NCBI GenBank assembly: GCA_920105625.2
Contig: OV050032.1
Location: 76,923,879 to 76,987,878, forward strand
Source of the DNA: Clusia tigrina
Taxonomy: Eukaryota > Arthropoda > Insecta > Diptera > Clusiidae
Direction: 5' to 3'
DNA length: 64,000 nucleotides
The translations under genes were made by a program, and so were the position numbers. The notes under the pieces were generated by a model. The model had not been told where the DNA came from, made no database searches, and saw nothing but the letters and a program-made list of their open reading frames with translations. Positions 62,677 through 64,000 of the stretch are shown piece after piece (position 1 is the stretch's first letter; every line of letters starts with the position of its first letter).

Positions 62677-64000
62677 TTAAGCGCAGCCGTCCTCGGCTGA
62701 CGGTGCAGGCGGGCCGGTAGGTCTGTTGGAGCGCCAATTCCTAATGAATTGGAGCACCCTTAGGTTATTCTGAGCCTCTTTGTTTCTCTTTCTAGATTTG
62801 CAGGCCCAAACGATTATGACTAATGCTAGCAAGGCCACGGTTATAGCCCCTGCTATGATCAGGTTCTGCAGTGACATAGCCACGACCTAGTTGCGTACCG
62901 TGTTTATTTGGTCGAGATTAACTTCATTGAGCTCGCGCAAATAAGGGAGGGATAACACCGACGTGAAATCAGTAAGATTCACTGTATGGAAAGAAGGAAT
63001 ACCCGCCCTCAGTGAAGGTGTCCTTTTGGGATTTATGTAGGAGGTGCCGTTAATAAGAACTTCCGAATCGAACGTTATTAGCACAGTTCCATTCACCTTT
63101 ACGGGCGCCCTCTTCGATACCTCGATTATGGGGGGTTGGCTTCTTAAAAGTATGACTCCGTCGTCGATAATCTGAAGAGGGGGCGTGTCGTGGGATGGAA
63201 CCGAGTTGCAAGATGAAGAAAAGTTGTTCGCTAAGCGACTAACGCAGGTGTCGGAAGGGTTGCGCTCGCAAAACCACATCGTCTTGTCGGATGGTTTGCA
63301 AGTTAAACTGGGCAGGAAAGTTCTGTCACAGTTAGCTAAAACAGACGAGCCCAATGACAGGACAAATTTATTCTCTTTGACGACAGGGAATACTAACGTA
63401 CGCTCGTAGACTCCATCCAAAATTGGATATTTGACCAGGAAGTACAGCTCTGTCTCGCTCTGGTACAGTGAAATATTCGAGACAGCTATAATGCTCATCA
63501 CCGTCACATTCCCCGAGTGCTCCTCCCTTACTAGCTCCACCACCTCACGGGCGTCCAATTATGTGGGATTTACGACGTTTAACCTAGCCATCGCGATAGA
63601 ATTCAGGAGGTTATTTAATTCCATCATGATCACCCTATTGCGGCTGGTCACCAAAGAGAACAGGCTGGCTGTGTCGAGCCTATCCCGTTTGGTGGCTCTC
63701 ATGAGCTCGTTCCCGGCGTGGCTTAGGTGCCGAATTTGATCCAGCATTACTGTATTGATGTGTATTTGTTGCCCGTGTGATGCGATTGCCGGTCCTGAGT
63801 GCGCGTCAGAGCTTGGAAGTCATTGGCATCGGGAGAGCCGGCAATGAATTTTAAAGCCGAACCCAATATGTCAATGCCGCGGGCATCTCTATGATGAACT
63901 TGAATCAGCTGCAGTAAGCGGTTGATCTCCTCTATGTCAGCTTCAATTAGTTTCCTCATGTGGGATTCCGGGAAGTATTGAAGGATATTTTCCAACTGTT
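62677..64000 (-). pseudogene. Errantivirus-like env, copy 2 (runs off the window)
   Basis: Same gene as 23351-24840. Frames 63747-63995, 63559-63747 and 62887-63558 are separated by a 1-bp deletion near 63786 and a TAA at about 63559. The TAG at 62887-62889 before the membrane span is at the same codon as in copy 1, and the tail frame 62677-62883 is identical in sequence. Its N-terminus lies beyond the window. Confidence 0.83.

Overview
The window reads as nuclear DNA of a higher dipteran fly, and the density of retroelements would fit a tephritid, though that is inference. It is AT-rich, holds no prokaryotic operon or RNA gene, and has one confidently recognised host gene: the last two coding exons of the clock gene cycle (11038-11785, + strand). 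The protein stops just after PAS-B, as in Drosophila. Almost everything else is transposable-element DNA, most of it broken and stacked element inside element.

Left part (1-15382). Fragments of RNase H-bearing, LOA-like non-LTR retrotransposons (LINEs) lie on the minus strand: an ORF1 fragment at 100-1050, LINE-C (1412-3965, internally deleted) and LINE-A (4610-8017, 5' truncated). LINE-A sits inside an older + strand transposase-like pseudogene, whose reading frame resumes after it. A 179-bp MITE-like inverted-repeat element and a Jockey-like reverse transcriptase fragment precede cycle. After cycle come an unidentified minus-strand ORF, a minisatellite, an unassigned GC-richer block and a Myb/SANT-like fragment.

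Middle (15383-30937). A Mag-like Ty3/gypsy element (15383-20233, minus) has very short LTRs and a primer-binding site matching tRNA-Ser(GCU). Next is an errantivirus-like provirus arranged head to tail (env, LTR, gag, partial LTR; minus strand), then LINE-D (24856-30083, minus). The 5' end of LINE-D folds on paper into an HDV-like ribozyme. An errantivirus reverse transcriptase fragment (30084-30937) follows.

Right part (30938-64000). One env-bearing Ty3/gypsy element, here called F, spans 30938-61865. It has paired LTRs and a 4-bp GAAG target duplication, and it interrupts the errantivirus pol gene, whose frame resumes at 61866. F carries an internal tandem duplication of about 4.2 kb. Its integrase is split by LINE-B (+ strand, 12-bp target duplication), and LINE-B is itself interrupted in its 5' UTR by another Ty3/gypsy element, G (40357-50632). 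The order of insertion is therefore readable: errantivirus, then F, then LINE-B, then G. A second errantivirus env and LTR, nearly identical to the first, closes the window.

No retroelement here has a complete set of intact genes. G pol (one nonsense codon and one frameshift) and the LINE-B/LINE-D ORFs are closest. Reading frames were judged by eye from six-frame translations; family names are recognitions, not database results.
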